A stretch of DNA of 64,000 nt from LH-M37 sp965602855 (GTDB lineage: Bacteria; Pseudomonadota; Gammaproteobacteria; SZUA-229): assembly GCA_965602855.1 (NCBI GenBank), contig CBFCZV010000007.1:1-64000 (forward strand), in the 5' to 3' direction. Position numbers and translations under genes: made by a program. This document shows positions 49,479-59,530 of the stretch, piece by piece. Numbering within the stretch: the first letter of the stretch is position 1; each line of letters opens with the position of its first letter. The notes under the pieces are model-generated. The model saw only the letters and a list, made by a program, of their open reading frames with translations, ran no database searches and was not told the origin of the DNA.

Positions 49479-52376
49479 ATGGCGCAATCCACTGGATCAA
49501 GTATGCAGGAACTGTGGGACAGTTCACAATTAAGCGGCGGCAGTGCGGCCTGGCTTGAAGCGCTTTATGATAATTACCTTAGAGAACCTGGCAGCATTGA
49601 CGGTCAGTGGCGAGAGTTTTTTGATCGTCTGCCCAAAGCAAAAAATGGAAATGGCTCAATTGAGCATGAAATACCACATGATGAGGTGCGTGATTATTTC
49701 AGATCCTTAGCCAAAGAACACCAACACGCATCCGCACCTTCCAATGCCCATATCGTTGAACAGGAGCAAAAGCAGGTTCACGTGCTGCAATTGATCAATG
49801 CCTACCGTTTTCGTGGCCATCAACAGGCCAGAATAAATCCACTGAATTCAGCGCAGAGCGAAAACATTCCCGAACTCAGTCTGGAATTTCACGGTTTAAG
49901 CAATAATGATTTAAATATAGAATTTGAAACCGGTTCTCTGTTCGGCCCTGATTGCGCCAGCCTCGCACAAATTCATGAGATATTGCAGCGAAGCTATTGT
50001 GGTTCAGTGGGCACAGAATATATGCACATGCTGGCAACCGAGGAAAAGCGCTGGATACAGCAACGCATTGAATCATCAAAAAATGGTTCGGATCTGAGTG
50101 TTGAAGAAAAGCAAAATATTCTGCAGCAGCTCACCGATGCTGAGGGTCTGGAAAAGTTTCTGCATACAAAATATGTCGGCCAGAAAAGATTTTCACTGGA
50201 AGGTGGCGAGTCTCTGATTCCTTTGCTCGATGAGCTGGTGATGCATGCCGGAAAGCAGGGTGTAAAGGAAATGGTCATCGGTATGGCGCATCGTGGCCGA
50301 CTCAATGTGCTGGTCAATATCATGGGTAAAACTCCGGTCGAATTGTTCAGTGAGTTTGAAGGTACAAAACATGTCACGGAATTGACCGGTGATGTGAAAT
50401 ATCATCTTGGCTTTTCATCCAATATGAGTACCCCCGGTGGGCCGGTGCATCTTGCTCTGGCATTTAACCCTTCACATCTTGAAATTGTTGCTCCCGTGGT
50501 CGAAGGCTCGGTGCGTTCCAGACAGTTCAGACGTGGTGATGCTGAAGGCGTGGAAGTTATAGCGGTACAGATACACGGTGATGCCGCATTTTCAGGTCAG
50601 GGTGTGGTCATGGAAACCTTGCAGATGTCGCAGTCGCGGGGTTATTCCACCAAGGGCACCATACACATTATTATTAATAATCAGATTGGTTTTACCACCA
50701 GCAATCAGGATGATGCACGTTCCACGCATTACTGCACAGACATCGCCAAGATGGTGGATGCGCCCATTTTCCATGTTAATGGTGATGACCCCGAAGCGGT
50801 GACACAGATTACGCGTCTGGCTTTTGATTATCGAATGAAGTTTAAAAAAGATGTGGTCATCGACATGTTGTGTTACCGGCGTCATGGTCACAACGAAGCG
50901 GATGAGCCGAAAGCCACGCAGCCGATGATGTATCAAAAGATTTCTGAGCTACCGACAACCCGTGCTTTGTATGCACAGGAATTAGTCGATGAAGGTAGTT
51001 TGAATAAAGAGCAGGCTGATCAAATGATCGCCGATGTGCGCAAGGTACTCGAAGCGGGTGATTGTGTTGTGCCGCACAAACTGCCGGATGACGAAGTCGA
51101 TACTTCTGATTTGATGGACTGGACTCCTTACACTAACTGCTCAACACTGGAAGATGTGGATACGGGTGTTGCTGTCGATGTCATGCGAAAGCTCAGCGAT
51201 ACCATGCAGCAGTTACCCGATGGTTTCAGTCTCAATCCACGCGTGGCAAAAATTGTTGCTGATCGTCACAAAATGTCTGTCGGTGCTTTGCCTATTGATT
51301 GGGGTTATGCCGAGATCATGGCTTATGCCACACTGGTCCACGATGGTTTTTCAGTGCGCCTGTCGGGACAGGATAGTGGACGCGGCACTTTCTTTCATCG
51401 TCATGCTGTGTTGCACAATCAAAATGAACGTCTTGCCTTTGTGCCGATACGAAGTGTCGGCAAAGACAAAAATAATTTTCTGGTGATTGATTCGTTGTTA
51501 TCCGAATTAGCCGTGCTCGCATTTGAATATGGTTTCTCAACCGCCGATCCCAAAACACTGGCCATCTGGGAAGCGCAGTTTGGTGATTTTGCCAATGGTG
51601 CGCAGGTGGTGATTGATCAGTTCATTTCTGCGGGTGAGCATAAATGGGGACGAGCCAGTGGTCTGGTGATGTTGTTACCGCACGGTTATGAAGGCCAGGG
51701 TGCGGAACATTCATCAGCAAGGCTGGAACGCTTTTTACAATTATGCGCAGAACAGAATATGCAGGTCTGCGTGCCATCAACACCGGCACAAATTTACCAT
51801 TTATTGCGTAGACAAATGGTGCGCAACTGCAGAAAGCCGTTGATCGTGATGACGCCAAAAAGTTTGCTCAGGCATAAATTGTGTGTCAGTACACTGGATG
51901 ATCTGGCTAACGGTTATTATCAGAGAGTCATTCCCGAGATTGATGATATTGATCCAAAAAAAGTTAAACACGTGGTGCTCTGTAGCGGCAAGGTGTATTA
52001 CGATTTACTGGAAAAACGTAGAGCAGAGCAAGTTGAAAGCGTAGCGATCATCAGGGTAGAACAGCTTTACCCTTTCCCTGCAAAAGAACTGAATGCGTTG
52101 TTGAAGTGTTACACTAAAACAAGTCGATTGATCTGGTGTCAGGAAGAACCAAAAAATCAGGGCAGCTGGGATTTTGTTGAACCTAGAGCCAATGCTATGC
52201 TGGAAAGTGACTGGGAACTGCATTATGTTGGTCGTGTTTCTTCTTCGGCACCGGCAGTCGGCTCTGCCAAACTGCACGCGATACAACAGGCCGAGTTGGT
52301 TGAGCGTGCCATCATGTTTAACGATGAGTTGATCAATGATCAGCAACTTGATAATAAGAGACAAGCCAAGAAATGA
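49479..52376 (+). CDS. sucA: 2-oxoglutarate dehydrogenase E1 component
   Basis: A 965-residue thiamine-diphosphate enzyme that decarboxylates 2-oxoglutarate and transfers succinyl to the lipoyl domain of E2. The N-terminal YRFRGHQQARINPL segment is the E1o signature. GMAHRGRLNVLVN, GDAAFSGQGVVMETLQMSQ and NNQIGFTTS carry the cofactor-binding residues. QEEPKNQGSWDFVEP near the C-terminus is also typical. Full length compared with about 930 to 960 in other bacteria. It is the first gene of the sucAB-lpd-sucCD run, sucB starting 10 bp after its stop. Confidence 0.96.
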   Translation: MAQSTGSSMQELWDSSQLSGGSAAWLEALYDNYLREPGSIDGQWREFFDRLPKAKNGNGSIEHEIPHDEVRDYFRSLAKEHQHASAPSNAHIVEQEQKQVHVLQLINAYRFRGHQQARINPLNSAQSENIPELSLEFHGLSNNDLNIEFETGSLFGPDCASLAQIHEILQRSYCGSVGTEYMHMLATEEKRWIQQRIESSKNGSDLSVEEKQNILQQLTDAEGLEKFLHTKYVGQKRFSLEGGESLIPLLDELVMHAGKQGVKEMVIGMAHRGRLNVLVNIMGKTPVELFSEFEGTKHVTELTGDVKYHLGFSSNMSTPGGPVHLALAFNPSHLEIVAPVVEGSVRSRQFRRGDAEGVEVIAVQIHGDAAFSGQGVVMETLQMSQSRGYSTKGTIHIIINNQIGFTTSNQDDARSTHYCTDIAKMVDAPIFHVNGDDPEAVTQITRLAFDYRMKFKKDVVIDMLCYRRHGHNEADEPKATQPMMYQKISELPTTRALYAQELVDEGSLNKEQADQMIADVRKVLEAGDCVVPHKLPDDEVDTSDLMDWTPYTNCSTLEDVDTGVAVDVMRKLSDTMQQLPDGFSLNPRVAKIVADRHKMSVGALPIDWGYAEIMAYATLVHDGFSVRLSGQDSGRGTFFHRHAVLHNQNERLAFVPIRSVGKDKNNFLVIDSLLSELAVLAFEYGFSTADPKTLAIWEAQFGDFANGAQVVIDQFISAGEHKWGRASGLVMLLPHGYEGQGAEHSSARLERFLQLCAEQNMQVCVPSTPAQIYHLLRRQMVRNCRKPLIVMTPKSLLRHKLCVSTLDDLANGYYQRVIPEIDDIDPKKVKHVVLCSGKVYYDLLEKRRAEQVESVAIIRVEQLYPFPAKELNALLKCYTKTSRLIWCQEEPKNQGSWDFVEPRANAMLESDWELHYVGRVSSSAPAVGSAKLHAIQQAELVERAIMFNDELINDQQLDNKRQAKK

Positions 52377-52386
52377 GTGCAAGCAA

Positions 52387-53643
52387 ATGAGTATTGAAAT
52401 CAAGGTTCCTGAATTGCCCGAGTCTATTGCCGATGCGGTGGTAGTGAACTGGTATAAAAAACAGGGAGACCCAATCAAGCAGGATGAGGCGCTGGTTGAT
52501 CTTGAAACCGACAAGGTAGTGCTCGAAGTACCGGCTATTAGTTCAGGCGTTCTTGAAAAAATATTTTTTGATGAAGGCTTAGTGGTAACGGCGGGGCAGG
52601 TGTTGGCCATCATCGATGAAACGGCAGAAGTAGCAGATGAAGTAGTCAGCGAACCTTCGGCCAGTCAAGCTGTGGAGTCACCAAATATAATGGCCGCAAA
52701 AAGCAGCAATGAAATTATTAGCAATGTGGCGATCAGTCCTTCAGCCAGAAAGATGATGCACGAACAGGATGTCGATGCCTCGATGATAAAAGGCACGGGT
52801 AAACATGGTCGTATTTTAAAAGAAGATATACAGAACTTTGTTAACAATAAAATTGAAACAAATAAATCAGTGCCAGCAAAGACAGCCACACAGCCACCAA
52901 TTGAAAAACCATCTCTATTGATTAACACGGCAGCAACAGGTCAGCGCATTGAAAAACGGGTACCGATGACACGATTGCGTACGCGTATTGCTGAACGTCT
53001 GGTACAGGCACAACAGAATGCCGCGATCCTGACCACCTTCAATGAAGTGAATATGAAACCGGTAATGGATTTACGTGCCAGGCACAAAGAAAAGTTTCAG
53101 AAAGAATACGGTACAAAGCTTGGCTTCATGTCGTTTTTTGTCAAAGCCTCACTGGAAGCATTGAAGAAGTTTCCTGCGGTTAATGCATCCATCGATGGCA
53201 GCGATATTGTCTATCACGGTTATTATGATATTGGTGTGGCGGTATCGGGTTCCAATGGTCTGGTTGTCCCTGTCCTGCGTAATGCAGAAGAAATGAATAT
53301 GGCGGAAATCGAACAGAGCATTGTCGATTACGCCATCAAAGCGCGTGACAATAAATTAAGTATTGAAGAAATCACCGGTGGTACTTTTACCATTTCAAAC
53401 GGTGGCGTGTTTGGTTCCATGTTGTCGACGCCCATTCTTAATCCGCCGCAGAGTGCGATATTGGGTATGCACACCATTAAAGAGAGAGCCATGGTGGTCG
53501 ATGGTGAAGTTGTAGTTCTGCCGATGATGTATTTAGCGCTTTCCTATGATCACCGAATTATCGATGGTCGTGAAGCGGTACAGTTTCTGGTGACCATAAG
53601 AGACATGCTGGAAGATCCCTCAAGGATGTTATTAGGCATCTAA
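52387..53643 (+). CDS. sucB: Dihydrolipoyl succinyltransferase (E2)
   Basis: A 418-residue core of the 2-oxoglutarate dehydrogenase complex. One lipoyl domain carries the lipoylated lysine in ETDKVVLEVPA near residue 43. The E3/E1-binding domain has SPSARKMMHEQDVDASMIKG (about 117-136). The catalytic domain ends with LSYDHRIIDGREAVQFL, whose His and Asp catalyse transfer. The upstream ORF extension into sucA is not used; MSIEIKVPELPE is the normal start. Confidence 0.96.
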   Translation: MSIEIKVPELPESIADAVVVNWYKKQGDPIKQDEALVDLETDKVVLEVPAISSGVLEKIFFDEGLVVTAGQVLAIIDETAEVADEVVSEPSASQAVESPNIMAAKSSNEIISNVAISPSARKMMHEQDVDASMIKGTGKHGRILKEDIQNFVNNKIETNKSVPAKTATQPPIEKPSLLINTAATGQRIEKRVPMTRLRTRIAERLVQAQQNAAILTTFNEVNMKPVMDLRARHKEKFQKEYGTKLGFMSFFVKASLEALKKFPAVNASIDGSDIVYHGYYDIGVAVSGSNGLVVPVLRNAEEMNMAEIEQSIVDYAIKARDNKLSIEEITGGTFTISNGGVFGSMLSTPILNPPQSAILGMHTIKERAMVVDGEVVVLPMMYLALSYDHRIIDGREAVQFLVTIRDMLEDPSRMLLGI

Positions 53644-53659
53644 CGTACGAGGTGTTGCG

Positions 53660-55090
53660 ATGAGTAAGAAATACGATGTAGTTGTTATTGGTGCTGGCCC
53701 TGCGGGTTACGTGGCAGCAATTCGCTGTGCGCAACTGGGTATGAGCGTGGCCTGTGTTGATGAGTGGCATAACCATCAGGGTGAATCTTCACTCGGCGGT
53801 ACCTGTTTAAATGTTGGCTGTATCCCATCGAAAGCCCTGCTGGAATCTTCACATTTATTCGCCGCTTCGCAAAATGATTTTAAGGATCATGGCATCAGTA
53901 TCGGCAAAGCTAAAGTTGATGTGTCTGTGATGATGGCGCGTAAAGATAAAGTGGTTAATGAATTAACGCAGGGTATAAAAGCTTTATTTAAGGCGAACAA
54001 AGTTGAGTTTGTTCATGGCCACGCCCGTCTGGCGCAGGGTAAAAAAGTGGAAGTGCGTGAGCGTGGTGGCAAGAAAATAATTAATACCCTCGAAGCTGAA
54101 AATATTATTCTCGCGGCGGGCTCTTCATCGGTGCATCTGGATCAAGCACCGCTGGATCAAAAATACATTGTTGATTCAACCGGTGCGCTGGAATTTGAAT
54201 CAGCGCCCAAACGTCTGGGCATTATCGGCGCAGGTGCGATTGGCCTGGAGCTGGGCAGTGTCTGGTCACGCCTGGGTTCAGAAGTGGTACTCATTGAAGC
54301 CATGGATGAGTTTTTGTCCATCGCTGACCAGCAAATTTCACGCGCCGCTTTCCGTAGTTATAAAAAACAGGGTCTGGATATTCGCATCAATGCGCGTCTG
54401 TTATCAGCCTCGGTTAAAAATAAAGCAGTGCAGGTGACTTACGAAGATAATCGTGGTGCGCAGCAGGTGGTGTTCGACAAACTGATCGTTGCTGTTGGTC
54501 GCAAGCCAAACAGTGACACTATGTTTGGTGATGAAATTGAACTGGAAATCGATGAGCGCGCCTTCATTCATGTTAACAATCATTGTGAAACCAGCGTGCC
54601 CGGTATTTATGCGATAGGTGATCTTGTGCGTGGCCCGATGCTGGCGCATAAGGGTTCTGAAGAAGGGATTATGGTGGCTGAACGTATTGCTGGTCAGGCA
54701 GCTAGTGTAAATTATGATCATATCCCTTCGGTGATTTATACGCATCCGGAAATTGCCTGGGTGGGTAAAACTGAGCGGGCCTGTGAGGCTGAGGCTATTC
54801 CGGTGAATGTGGGTGTCTTCCCAATGAGCGCCAGCGGTCGTGCTCGTGCCATGGGTTCAAGCGAAGGCATGGTTAAAATCATCGCTCACAAAGAAACCGA
54901 TCGCGTACTTGGTGTGCATATTTTTTCCGCGCAGGCGTCGGAGTTGATCTCACAGGCGGTGACAGCGATGGAAATGCAGGCCAGCGCCGAAGATATTGCC
55001 ATGACCGTGTTTGCACATCCAACGCTTGCTGAGTCGATTCATGAAGCAGCGCTGGCGGTGGATAAGCGCGCTATTCATATAAAGAACTAA
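53660..55090 (+). CDS. lpdA: Dihydrolipoyl dehydrogenase (E3)
   Basis: A 476-residue FAD flavoprotein. VVIGAGPAGYVAAIRCAQLG is the FAD-binding motif, GGTCLNVGCIPSKALL the redox disulfide, GIIGAGAIGLELGSVWSRLG the NAD site, and HAHPTLAES-type sequence (FAHPTLAESIHEAAL) the catalytic His-Glu. It reoxidises the lipoyl groups. It is placed between sucB and sucC, a less common but known arrangement, 16 bp after sucB. Confidence 0.95.
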   Translation: MSKKYDVVVIGAGPAGYVAAIRCAQLGMSVACVDEWHNHQGESSLGGTCLNVGCIPSKALLESSHLFAASQNDFKDHGISIGKAKVDVSVMMARKDKVVNELTQGIKALFKANKVEFVHGHARLAQGKKVEVRERGGKKIINTLEAENIILAAGSSSVHLDQAPLDQKYIVDSTGALEFESAPKRLGIIGAGAIGLELGSVWSRLGSEVVLIEAMDEFLSIADQQISRAAFRSYKKQGLDIRINARLLSASVKNKAVQVTYEDNRGAQQVVFDKLIVAVGRKPNSDTMFGDEIELEIDERAFIHVNNHCETSVPGIYAIGDLVRGPMLAHKGSEEGIMVAERIAGQAASVNYDHIPSVIYTHPEIAWVGKTERACEAEAIPVNVGVFPMSASGRARAMGSSEGMVKIIAHKETDRVLGVHIFSAQASELISQAVTAMEMQASAEDIAMTVFAHPTLAESIHEAALAVDKRAIHIKN

Positions 55091-55130
55091 GGCCTTATAA
55101 TAGAGCCAATCAAAAATAAGAAGGTAAACG

Positions 55131-56297
55131 ATGAATTTACATGAGTATCAGGCAAAACAGGTTTTTGCCAAATACGGTCTGCCGGTGCCGAATAATCAGG
55201 TGGTGCAATCGCCCGCTGATGTTAGCGCTGCAGTTAGTGCGCTCGAAGGTGATCGCTGGGTGGTCAAGGCTCAGGTACACGCCGGTGGTCGCGGTAAGGC
55301 GGGTGGCGTCAAACTGGTCGATGATATGGAAACCCTGTCGCACACCGTGGCATCAATGCTGGGTTCGCGTCTGGTGACTATACAAACGGGTGCTGATGGT
55401 CAGCCGGTGAATCATGTACTGATAGAAGAAACCTGTGATATTGATCGTGAACTCTATGTGGGTGCAGTCATTGATCGTTCTACGCGTCGTGTTGTTTTGA
55501 TGGCGTCCACTGAGGGTGGCGTAGAGATTGAAAAGGTTGCTGAAGAAACACCGGAAAAAATCCTCAAAACTACCGTCAACCCACTTACTGGCCTGCAACC
55601 TTTTCAGGGTCGCGAGCTGGCCTTTGGTCTGGGGCTAAAAGGTGACCAGATAAAACAGTTTTCAAAAATGCTGGCTGGACTGGCCAAAATGTTTGTCGAG
55701 AAAGACCTGAGTCTGGTCGAAATTAATCCGCTGGTCGTTACCAAAGCTGGCGACCTGATTTGTCTGGATGGAAAAATAAATATCGATGACAACGCGCTCT
55801 ATCGTCAGCCCGATTTACTGGCCATGCGCGATGTTTCGCAGGAAGACGAACGTGAAAACCGCGCCAAGGAATGGGACTTGAATTACATCTCGCTGGATGG
55901 TGACATTGGTTGTATGGTCAATGGTGCCGGTCTGGCAATGGCGACCATGGATCTGATCAAACTTTGCGGCGGTGAACCTGCCAACTTCCTTGACGTCGGT
56001 GGTGGCGCAACCAAAGAACGTGTTACCGAAGCCTTTAAAATTATTCTGTCGGATAAAAACGTTAAAGGCATACTGGTCAATATTTTTGGCGGTATTGTGC
56101 GTTGCGATCTGATTGCCGAAGGCATTATCGGCGCGGCTGAAGAAATACATTTAAACATTCCCGTTGTTGTGCGGCTGGAAGGCAACAACGCAGAAAGAGG
56201 CACGCAGTTGTTGAACGAATCAAATCTAAATTTAATCGCGGCGACGGGTCTGACCGATGCAGCAGAAAAAATCGTCAGCGAGGTGAAGTCATCATGA
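55131..56297 (+). CDS. sucC: Succinyl-CoA synthetase beta subunit
   Basis: A 388-residue ATP-grasp subunit. MNLHEYQAKQVFAKYGLPVP is the canonical start, KAQVHAGGRGKAGGVKLV the nucleotide-binding segment, and GANFLDVGGGATKERV-type sequence (PANFLDVGGGATKERVTEAF) the CoA/phosphate contact. Its end overlaps sucD by four bases (ATGA), so translation is coupled. It converts succinyl-CoA to succinate with ATP or GTP formation. Confidence 0.96.
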   Translation: MNLHEYQAKQVFAKYGLPVPNNQVVQSPADVSAAVSALEGDRWVVKAQVHAGGRGKAGGVKLVDDMETLSHTVASMLGSRLVTIQTGADGQPVNHVLIEETCDIDRELYVGAVIDRSTRRVVLMASTEGGVEIEKVAEETPEKILKTTVNPLTGLQPFQGRELAFGLGLKGDQIKQFSKMLAGLAKMFVEKDLSLVEINPLVVTKAGDLICLDGKINIDDNALYRQPDLLAMRDVSQEDERENRAKEWDLNYISLDGDIGCMVNGAGLAMATMDLIKLCGGEPANFLDVGGGATKERVTEAFKIILSDKNVKGILVNIFGGIVRCDLIAEGIIGAAEEIHLNIPVVVRLEGNNAERGTQLLNESNLNLIAATGLTDAAEKIVSEVKSS

Positions 56298-57166
56298 GCG
56301 TACTCATCGATAAAAGCACCAAAGTGATCTGTCAGGGTTTTACCGGCAAGCAGGGTACATTCCATTCTGAGCAGGCGATTGAATACGGCACAAAAATGGT
56401 AGGTGGTGTCACACCGGGCAAAGGCGGACAAATGCATTTAGATTTGCCCGTGTTCAATACCGTGCGTGAAGCGGTTGATGAAACCGGCGCCACAGCCTCA
56501 GTGATTTATGTGCCAGCACCTTTTTGCAAAGACTCCATGCTCGAAGCCATCGATGCTGGTGTTGATCTCATCGTCTGCATTACCGAAGGCATTCCAACGC
56601 TGGATATGCTGGAAGTAAAAATTGCCGCTGATAGCGTTGGCGCAAGAATCATCGGCCCGAACTGCCCCGGTATCATCACCCCCGGCGAATGCAAAATCGG
56701 CATTATGCCCGGCTCGATTCACCTGCCCGGTAAAGTCGGTGTGGTCTCACGCTCCGGCACACTCACTTATGAAGCAGTAAAACAAACCACTGACTTAGGT
56801 TTTGGACAAAGCACCTGCATCGGTATCGGTGGCGATCCAATTCCCGGTACCAACTTTATCGACGCGCTAAAATTGTTCGAGCACGACGATCAAACCGAAG
56901 CCATTCTAATGGTCGGAGAAATTGGTGGCAGCGCCGAAGAAGAGGCGGCTGAATTTATCCAGCTGGAAGTTTCAAAACCTGTGACAGCATTTATTGCTGG
57001 TGGTACTGCGCCCAAAGGTAAACGTATGGGGCATGCTGGTGCGATTATCGCGGGTGGTAAAGGCACGGCAGAAGAAAAGTTTGCAGCTTTAGAAGCAGCA
57101 GGTGTGCATACGGTTCGTTCGCCAGCTGATTTGGGTAAGGGTGTTAAAGAAGCAACGGGGTGGTAG
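56294..57166 (+). CDS. sucD: Succinyl-CoA synthetase alpha subunit
   Basis: A 290-residue subunit. MSVLIDKSTKVICQGFTGKQG starts the CoA-binding domain, and the phosphorylated histidine lies in GHAGAIIAGGKGTAEEKF (near residue 247). Length and motifs match SucD. It is the last gene of the operon; a short GC-rich palindromic element (57175-57196) follows 9 bases after the stop. Confidence 0.96.
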   Translation: MSVLIDKSTKVICQGFTGKQGTFHSEQAIEYGTKMVGGVTPGKGGQMHLDLPVFNTVREAVDETGATASVIYVPAPFCKDSMLEAIDAGVDLIVCITEGIPTLDMLEVKIAADSVGARIIGPNCPGIITPGECKIGIMPGSIHLPGKVGVVSRSGTLTYEAVKQTTDLGFGQSTCIGIGGDPIPGTNFIDALKLFEHDDQTEAILMVGEIGGSAEEEAAEFIQLEVSKPVTAFIAGGTAPKGKRMGHAGAIIAGGKGTAEEKFAALEAAGVHTVRSPADLGKGVKEATGW

Positions 57167-57174
57167 GTTTTAAC

Positions 57175-57196
57175 GGTAGGGCGCGCCATGCGCACC
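57175..57196. repeat. Short GC-rich palindromic element after sucD
   Basis: GCGC (57181-57184) and GCGC (57190-57193), flanked by GGTAGG and ACC, form a small hairpin. The sequence resembles the GGTAGGGTGCGC/GCGCACC repeats found in many gammaproteobacteria. It may end the sucABCD transcript or protect its 3-prime end. Confidence 0.45.
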
Positions 57197-57205
57197 TATA
57201 ATCAT

Positions 57206-57640
57206 TTAATGCTCTATAAACAACGCTTCTATTCCAGGTGATGTTGTTTTAATACCATCCGGGTATAGATAGCCTGAAATACGAGCATAATTATCTAAAT
57301 CACTTTGCCATAAGTAGGTGGTTCCATATTTTTTATTGCCATCATTAAATTTAGTTCTTAGAACATTAGTTTGATTATTGATGGAGGAGTGTTCTATGTG
57401 CCCGGTGCCGGTTATGGTTTTGCCATTGATGTTTCTCACGATAGTTAAATGATCACCATTGTTTTTTAATTCAATGTTTCCATAATACGGGGACTGGCTA
57501 TCAGGTGTTTTTCCAACGACAATATATTTGCCAGCAAGAAACCCGTAAAGGACTTCATGATTGTCCGGGTTATCAGCGATTGCTCCGTGTGACAAAAAGC
57601 CAAGAATTATAATTAATGTTATTTTTATAATAGGTTTCAT
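57206..57640 (-). CDS. Secreted hypothetical protein
   Basis: A 144-residue protein with a Sec signal peptide (MKPIIKITLIIILGFLSHGAIA). The mature part is beta-rich (YYGNIELKNNGDHLTIVRNING, then GTGHIEHS) and could be a small periplasmic beta-sandwich. I do not recognise the family. It lies 15 bp after the YjdF-like gene on the same strand. Confidence 0.65.
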   Translation of the reverse strand: MKPIIKITLIIILGFLSHGAIADNPDNHEVLYGFLAGKYIVVGKTPDSQSPYYGNIELKNNGDHLTIVRNINGKTITGTGHIEHSSINNQTNVLRTKFNDGNKKYGTTYLWQSDLDNYARISGYLYPDGIKTTSPGIEALFIEH

Positions 57641-57655
57641 AAGGTTATATTCAGC

Positions 57656-58279
57656 TTACTTTAATTTCTGTATCTGATTATCGTGTATTCGCCCTAATGA
57701 TACCAACGCTAAAACTGCACCCAACAACGCCCAGCCCATATCCGATTGCGTATCCCACGCATAACCCTGTGTACCCAAAAATGCTTCGGCGGCTTCTTCG
57801 CTGAGTAGTGCTACCCACCATTCGATGAGTTCATAGAAGGCGCTAAATGCCAGGCAGAAAGTGATTATAAAAAATGATCGCCATGCGGAACTGTTGATAA
57901 TATTTTTTCTGATAATTATTTCTCGGGCAATTAGTGCTGGTACGAAGCCCTGAACAAAGTGGCCTACTTTGTCGTAGTTGTTGCGGGTGAATCCAAAGAT
58001 ATCTTTTAACGTATCGAACAAAGGGACTTCGGCGTAGGTGTAATGTCCGCCGATCATCAGGATGATGCAGTGAATGAGTATTAGAAAATAAACCAGTGGT
58101 GTCAGTCGAAAAGTTTTGTAGGTGAGCGCCAGCAAGATGCTGCCGATGATGGCGGGAGACACTTCCAGAAACCACGTGAGCAGATCTTTGGGATTGATGC
58201 CTGACCAGATTAGTACGACCAGGTAAATGCTAATCCATATTTGTTTGATGACCGTGTCCTCGTGGGCGGTGTGGATCAA
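57656..58279 (-). CDS. DUF2238 (YjdF) membrane protein
   Basis: A 207-residue protein with six helices. NNYDKVGHFVQGFVPALIARE, AFYELIEWWVALLSEEAAEAFLGTQG and DTQSDMGWALLGA are the conserved motifs of DUF2238 (E. coli YjdF). The family has conserved acidic and histidine residues in the membrane and an unknown role. It precedes the secreted protein gene on the same strand. Confidence 0.87.
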   Translation of the reverse strand: MIHTAHEDTVIKQIWISIYLVVLIWSGINPKDLLTWFLEVSPAIIGSILLALTYKTFRLTPLVYFLILIHCIILMIGGHYTYAEVPLFDTLKDIFGFTRNNYDKVGHFVQGFVPALIAREIIIRKNIINSSAWRSFFIITFCLAFSAFYELIEWWVALLSEEAAEAFLGTQGYAWDTQSDMGWALLGAVLALVSLGRIHDNQIQKLK

Positions 58280-58351
58280 TGCCTTGTTATGTTAATGGTT
58301 AAATGATTTAATGACAGTCCTTAATATTCTAGTCGATCTCAGGGAGTCAAC

Positions 58352-59527
58352 ATGGAAATCTTGCAAGAAGAACGTGAAATTGGTTTTGAGTTTAATGGTA
58401 ATGCAGGTGAGTACTTCAAGATATGGATTGTAAATATTGCTTTATCTGTCGTCACGCTGGGTATTTATTCGGCCTGGGCGAAGGTAAGAACTAAACGTTA
58501 CTTCTACGGTAATACCACGCTGGATGGCTCCAGTTTTGATTATCACGCAGATCCCAAGAGTATTCTAAAAGGTCGTTTGATTGTTGTTGCTGTACTCATT
58601 GTTTATTTGATCGCCACGCAGTTTATGCCCATGCTCGAGGCGGCGTTTATTCTTATTTATGTGGTAGGTCTGCCATGGATGTTTGTAAAGTCGCTCCAGT
58701 TTAATGCGCGTAATTCCTCCTATCGAAATATCCGTTTTGATTTTGATGGTACGTTAATGCAGGCGGCCATAGTGTTTATTGGGGTGGGCCTTTTAACCAT
58801 CGTAACCATCGGTCTGGCGACGCCTTACTTCATAAAACGTTTTAAACAGTTTTCTATTGAGAATAGTTATTTCGGTACAACGCCGTTTAGTTTTAGTGCG
58901 ACGGCGGGTGGCTTTTATAAGATATATCTGAAAGCACTGCTTATCCCGTTTGTTATCGGAATCGTTGCTGCAATTGCAATCCCTGCTTACCACAGTTATA
59001 ACTCGGCGCAGGAGATGACGAAGATTGAGGAAATGGCGCCAGAACAGATAGAGCAGATGACACCGGAGCAACAACAGGAATTGATGCAGAAACGCATTGA
59101 TGAAATTACAGCAAATGCAGGTTTGCCGGTTAATACGCCCCCACCAGAAGCTGATGTGTATGCAGGCATGGCAGCTACAGCGACTATTGTAGTCACGATG
59201 GCATTTTATTTATTGATTGGAATTTATATCCAAACGCGTACAGCGAATCTGGTGCTGTGCAGTACTTCGCTGGAAGAGCATAAGCTGGTAAGTACCTTGC
59301 GGGTGCGTAATATGTTTTTTATTCATTTAACAAATATCATTGCTGCAGTGCTTAGCCTGGGTTTATTAATTCCATGGTGCAAAATCAGGCTGACACGTTA
59401 CAGGTTGAAGAACCTTTCGCTTATGGCGCATGGTGATATCGATGGCTATATCGCTAATGAGCAAAATAATGTTAAGGCCACAGCGGGTGAGTTTGCTGAT
59501 GCCTTTGATGTTGATATGGGTTTTTAG
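58352..59527 (+). CDS. DUF898 (YjgN) family membrane protein
   Basis: A 391-residue protein. EIGFEFNGNAGEYFKIWIVNI and SVVTLGIYSAWAKVRTKRYFYGNT are the DUF898 hallmark; a second copy of the same layout (FIHLTNIIAAVLSLGLLIPWCKIRLTRYRL) occurs near residue 325-352. An extracytoplasmic or cytoplasmic insert rich in Glu, Met and Gln (EEMAPEQIEQMTPEQQQEL) lies near 230. Function unknown. The M48 protease gene begins 3 bp after it, and the two are commonly adjacent. Confidence 0.88.
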   Translation: MEILQEEREIGFEFNGNAGEYFKIWIVNIALSVVTLGIYSAWAKVRTKRYFYGNTTLDGSSFDYHADPKSILKGRLIVVAVLIVYLIATQFMPMLEAAFILIYVVGLPWMFVKSLQFNARNSSYRNIRFDFDGTLMQAAIVFIGVGLLTIVTIGLATPYFIKRFKQFSIENSYFGTTPFSFSATAGGFYKIYLKALLIPFVIGIVAAIAIPAYHSYNSAQEMTKIEEMAPEQIEQMTPEQQQELMQKRIDEITANAGLPVNTPPPEADVYAGMAATATIVVTMAFYLLIGIYIQTRTANLVLCSTSLEEHKLVSTLRVRNMFFIHLTNIIAAVLSLGLLIPWCKIRLTRYRLKNLSLMAHGDIDGYIANEQNNVKATAGEFADAFDVDMGF

Positions 59528-59530
59528 TTA